From a virus: a stretch of 20,839 nt of DNA. The notes under the pieces are model-generated. The model did no database searches and was not told the DNA's origin. It was given only the letters and a program-made list of their open reading frames with translations. Positions 18,503 to 20,839 of the stretch are shown here, piece after piece. Each line of letters opens with the position of its first letter. Position 1 is the first letter of the stretch. Position numbers and translations under genes: made by a program. The stretch spans positions 1 to 20,839 of the IMG/VR virus record IMGVR_UViG_3300017743_000180; one strand, 5' to 3'.

Positions 18503-20839
18503 ATGGAAGAAGAAAACAACACAGGTTCTTCAACACCAAAGCCCGTCACCTCTAACGATCTTGGGCAGTGGCTACTTGATAACGCTGAACAAAAAGGCAG
18601 CGAAGACTTCAACTTAATGGTTTCGGAGTACGACCGCCTTGTGGCGGCGGAAAACGCAAATGAGGCCCCTGCCCCGTTGCCGACCGCCCCTCAGCAAGAA
18701 GAGATGGGGTTCTTGGAAGGTATTGGCGAGGCCTTTACTGGCGAACGACGGGCCACGGACCTGACACGCACGCTGCCTTCTTACAATAAAATGCCTGAGT
18801 TTGATAAGTTTCTGTCTATGCCGGTCTTTAAGACAGCAATAGGCACTATGATGGGTGCCCCTGAGGAAATGGCTCAGGTCATCAAGGAGCAGTTTCCTGA
18901 GGTACGGGTTCGTTTTGACGAGAAGGGCAACCCTATTCTTAAGTCTGGCATCGACGATCAAGAGTATGTGATCGAGCCGGGCATGGAGATGTCGGACATC
19001 CCGCGCGGTGCAGCGTCTGCCGCTATCTTTGCAGGGACAAAAGGGCGAGGCCTTGTGGGAACTATGGCCCAAGGCGCAGCTACTCAAGGTTTGTACGAAG
19101 CCGCGCAAAAAAGCCTTGGTGGTCAGTTTGGCGTTCTTGAAACAGCGACCGCAGGCTTAGTCCCTGCCGCCTTTTATACTTTAGGGTCGTCTTTTAGAGC
19201 ATTAAAGCCTTATTTCCAAGGCGCTTTCCCGCGTTTGTTTGATACGGCGAAAACTCCTGCATCTAAGATTGTAAATCCGAACCTGACTGGCGAAGAAACT
19301 GCCGAGTTAGCGCGTAAAGCGGCAGACGGTGACACCGCAGCAATGCGCTTGTTGGCAGAGGACGCAGCTCCTGACGCACGGACTATTGCAGCAGCGGAGC
19401 GTCTTGGCATTGCAGAAAACCTGCAGCCGGACCACGTGACTACAAGTCAGACCTTCCGTGAGCTTGCTCAACTGGCCAAGTCACAGACTGGTTCAGCTAC
19501 ACGTAACGCAGAGATAGAGGGCCTGCAGAGAGTAGGCGAGCGTGCATTCCAACTAGTTGATGACCTTGGTGGCACTGCGGACATGAGCACGCTTAACGCT
19601 ACGCTACGCGGGCGCATGCAGAGTACTTTGTCAGAAGTAGACACTGCTGTGAACAACGCGTGGACGAATCTCCGCACGCTAGTAAAGCCCTCGACTTCTG
19701 TCACCCCCACAAATGTAATTTCTCAGATACAGGCCAGAGCAGCGGACCTTGGAGGAGAAGAGTTTTTGTCTCCGCTTGAGAAAAGAATCCTGTCTGGACT
19801 TCGCCGAGATGCTAACGCCGCGCCCCCGACTTATGGACTACTGGATAGCCTGCGCCGTGAAGCAGGGCGTGCTTCACGTATGTTGGGCGAGTTCGGTAAC
19901 GAAGACACAGGCCTAGCAAAGCAGCTATACAAAGCGCTTTCCGCTGATGTCAAAGAAATTGCAGAAGCAATAAGCCCAGAAGCTGCGGACGCATTTACTA
20001 TTGCCAAAACTGCAACTCGAACACAAAAAGCGTTGCAGGACGACCTGACATCTTTATTTGGCCGCAACCTCGAACGCTCAATGGTGGACAGCCTCGGCGC
20101 CGCGATGAAAGCGCTGACCAAGGGCGACGCAGATACTTTTGTTCGACTGATTAACACTATACCTAAGGAGATGCGTCGTGAGGTAGTCAGCTCGGGCCTG
20201 ACTTCGGCGTTTGGTAAAGCTACGCAAAACGGTCAGCTAAACTTCAATACTTATATGAAGTGGTATGACGGCCTGCTACGCAACCGCACCGCTTACAAAG
20301 CACTAATGTCAAACCTGCCGCCGGGCGCGCAGAAGCAACTTTCGGACCTGTACCGTGTATCACGTGGCGTGACTCAAGCAACTCGAGAATACGTCCGCAC
20401 AGGTAAGGCCCTGCAGGATGGAATGATGTCTGCCGACACCGCATTGCAGCGTCTTTACGGCGTAGCTAAGCGGGCAGCGGTTGGCGTTCCTGTCGAGGCC
20501 GCCGCGAGCATGATGGGTTTCCCCGGGATGGGTATTGCCTCTGGCATTACTTCGGCGATCATGGCTCGCGGAACTAAGCCTGCAGCGGTCAAGGCCGTCG
20601 ACGATATGCTCATCTCGCCTCAGTTCAGGCAGATGGTCACTCAAACAGGAACTGCAAACGAAGTCACTGCAGCACGCGAACTGGCGCAGTCTGGTCCTTT
20701 CCGTCGCTTTGCCTCAGCAATAAAGCTGCCCCTAACCGATGCGGAGAGTTATATCCTCTCGATATTCCAAAGCGGCGCTCAAGCAAACGTACCAGAGGAA
20801 GCCCCAATCCAAGAGCCTGCCGCGCCACCTCAGGCTCGA
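18503..20839 (+). CDS. Large internal/ejection-type virion protein (3' truncated)
   Basis: Starts at ATG 18503, 3 nt after the previous stop with TAGGTAGG upstream, and stays open to the window end (779 codons and no stop). The N-terminus (residues 1-70) is acidic and Pro-rich. Residues ~165-215 and 658-688 are Ala/Gly/Met-rich hydrophobic stretches (VGVPVEAAASMMGFPGMGIA, SGITSAIMARG) that could insert into a membrane. The rest is long amphipathic helices (GLQRVGERAFQLVDDLGG, ALYR-type segments, ALQDDLTSLFGRNLERSMVD) with many Arg/Glu/Ala. This is the usual make-up of the largest ejection protein in podovirus-like phages; no transglycosylase motif is evident in the visible part. It is the biggest gene in the window. 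Confidence 0.78.
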   Translation, partial: MEEENNTGSSTPKPVTSNDLGQWLLDNAEQKGSEDFNLMVSEYDRLVAAENANEAPAPLPTAPQQEEMGFLEGIGEAFTGERRATDLTRTLPSYNKMPEFDKFLSMPVFKTAIGTMMGAPEEMAQVIKEQFPEVRVRFDEKGNPILKSGIDDQEYVIEPGMEMSDIPRGAASAAIFAGTKGRGLVGTMAQGAATQGLYEAAQKSLGGQFGVLETATAGLVPAAFYTLGSSFRALKPYFQGAFPRLFDTAKTPASKIVNPNLTGEETAELARKAADGDTAAMRLLAEDAAPDARTIAAAERLGIAENLQPDHVTTSQTFRELAQLAKSQTGSATRNAEIEGLQRVGERAFQLVDDLGGTADMSTLNATLRGRMQSTLSEVDTAVNNAWTNLRTLVKPSTSVTPTNVISQIQARAADLGGEEFLSPLEKRILSGLRRDANAAPPTYGLLDSLRREAGRASRMLGEFGNEDTGLAKQLYKALSADVKEIAEAISPEAADAFTIAKTATRTQKALQDDLTSLFGRNLERSMVDSLGAAMKALTKGDADTFVRLINTIPKEMRREVVSSGLTSAFGKATQNGQLNFNTYMKWYDGLLRNRTAYKALMSNLPPGAQKQLSDLYRVSRGVTQATREYVRTGKALQDGMMSADTALQRLYGVAKRAAVGVPVEAAASMMGFPGMGIASGITSAIMARGTKPAAVKAVDDMLISPQFRQMVTQTGTANEVTAARELAQSGPFRRFASAIKLPLTDAESYILSIFQSGAQANVPEEAPIQEPAAPPQAR

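Noticed and set aside
18614-19108. 164-aa minus-strand reading frame in the last gene
   Set aside because: It lies opposite an uninterrupted 779-codon frame of consistent codon use and has no start signal or motif.
1-20839. tRNA, CRISPR array, IS element or attachment site
   Set aside because: No cloverleaf, regular spacer array, transposase motif or long terminal repeat was seen anywhere by eye.

Overview
The window looks like the late (virion plus lysis) part of a tailed, probably podovirus-like phage genome that infects a Gram-negative, most likely aquatic, bacterium. All supported genes lie on the + strand and are packed with ATGA/TAATG stop-start overlaps. The largest gap is about 83 nt, and I saw no tRNA, integrase, IS element, CRISPR array or convincing terminator. 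Gram-negative is inferred from a small lipobox protein of o-spanin type; 'aquatic' is inferred from the general resemblance of the structural genes to those of marine phages. No database search was possible. Terminase, portal, capsid and replication genes are not in the window; the head genes presumably lie upstream.

Layout. (1) 1-1139: end of a connector-like gene, a small Cys-motif protein and a head-tail adaptor. (2) 1160-4246: virion decoration/fibre genes. These are a 144-aa structural protein, a protein built from ten 22-residue repeats, a zinc-ribbon mini-protein, a 435-aa fibre-like protein and a small helical protein. (3) 4248-8653: an accessory block, low in GC apart from the Gly-rich gene. 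It holds four different 2-oxoglutarate/Fe(II) oxygenases, three of them translationally coupled, on either side of a 352-aa glycine-rich protein with collagen-like Gly-X-Y stretches, plus a tail-chaperone-like gene and two unknowns. (4) 8676-11166: a lysis module with two small membrane proteins, a class-3 lipase, a lipoprotein, a holin-like protein and a GH24 lysozyme. (5) 11183-13559: a large gp10-like tail/hub protein and two small proteins, one only 58 aa long and one starting with GTG. (6) 13643-20839: four large low-complexity proteins, probably internal/ejection proteins, the last running off the window end.

How it may work together. Blocks 1, 2, 5 and 6 build the tail machine, fibres and ejection apparatus, and block 4 releases progeny. 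The most interesting hypothesis concerns block 3. The oxygenases, two of which have prolyl-4-hydroxylase-type features, may hydroxylate the neighbouring glycine-rich fibre protein, whose Gly-X-Y triplets carry Pro in the Y position and Asn in the X position. Together they would form a phage-encoded virion protein modification system. Enzyme and repeat signatures are directly visible; the substrate link is inference from adjacency.
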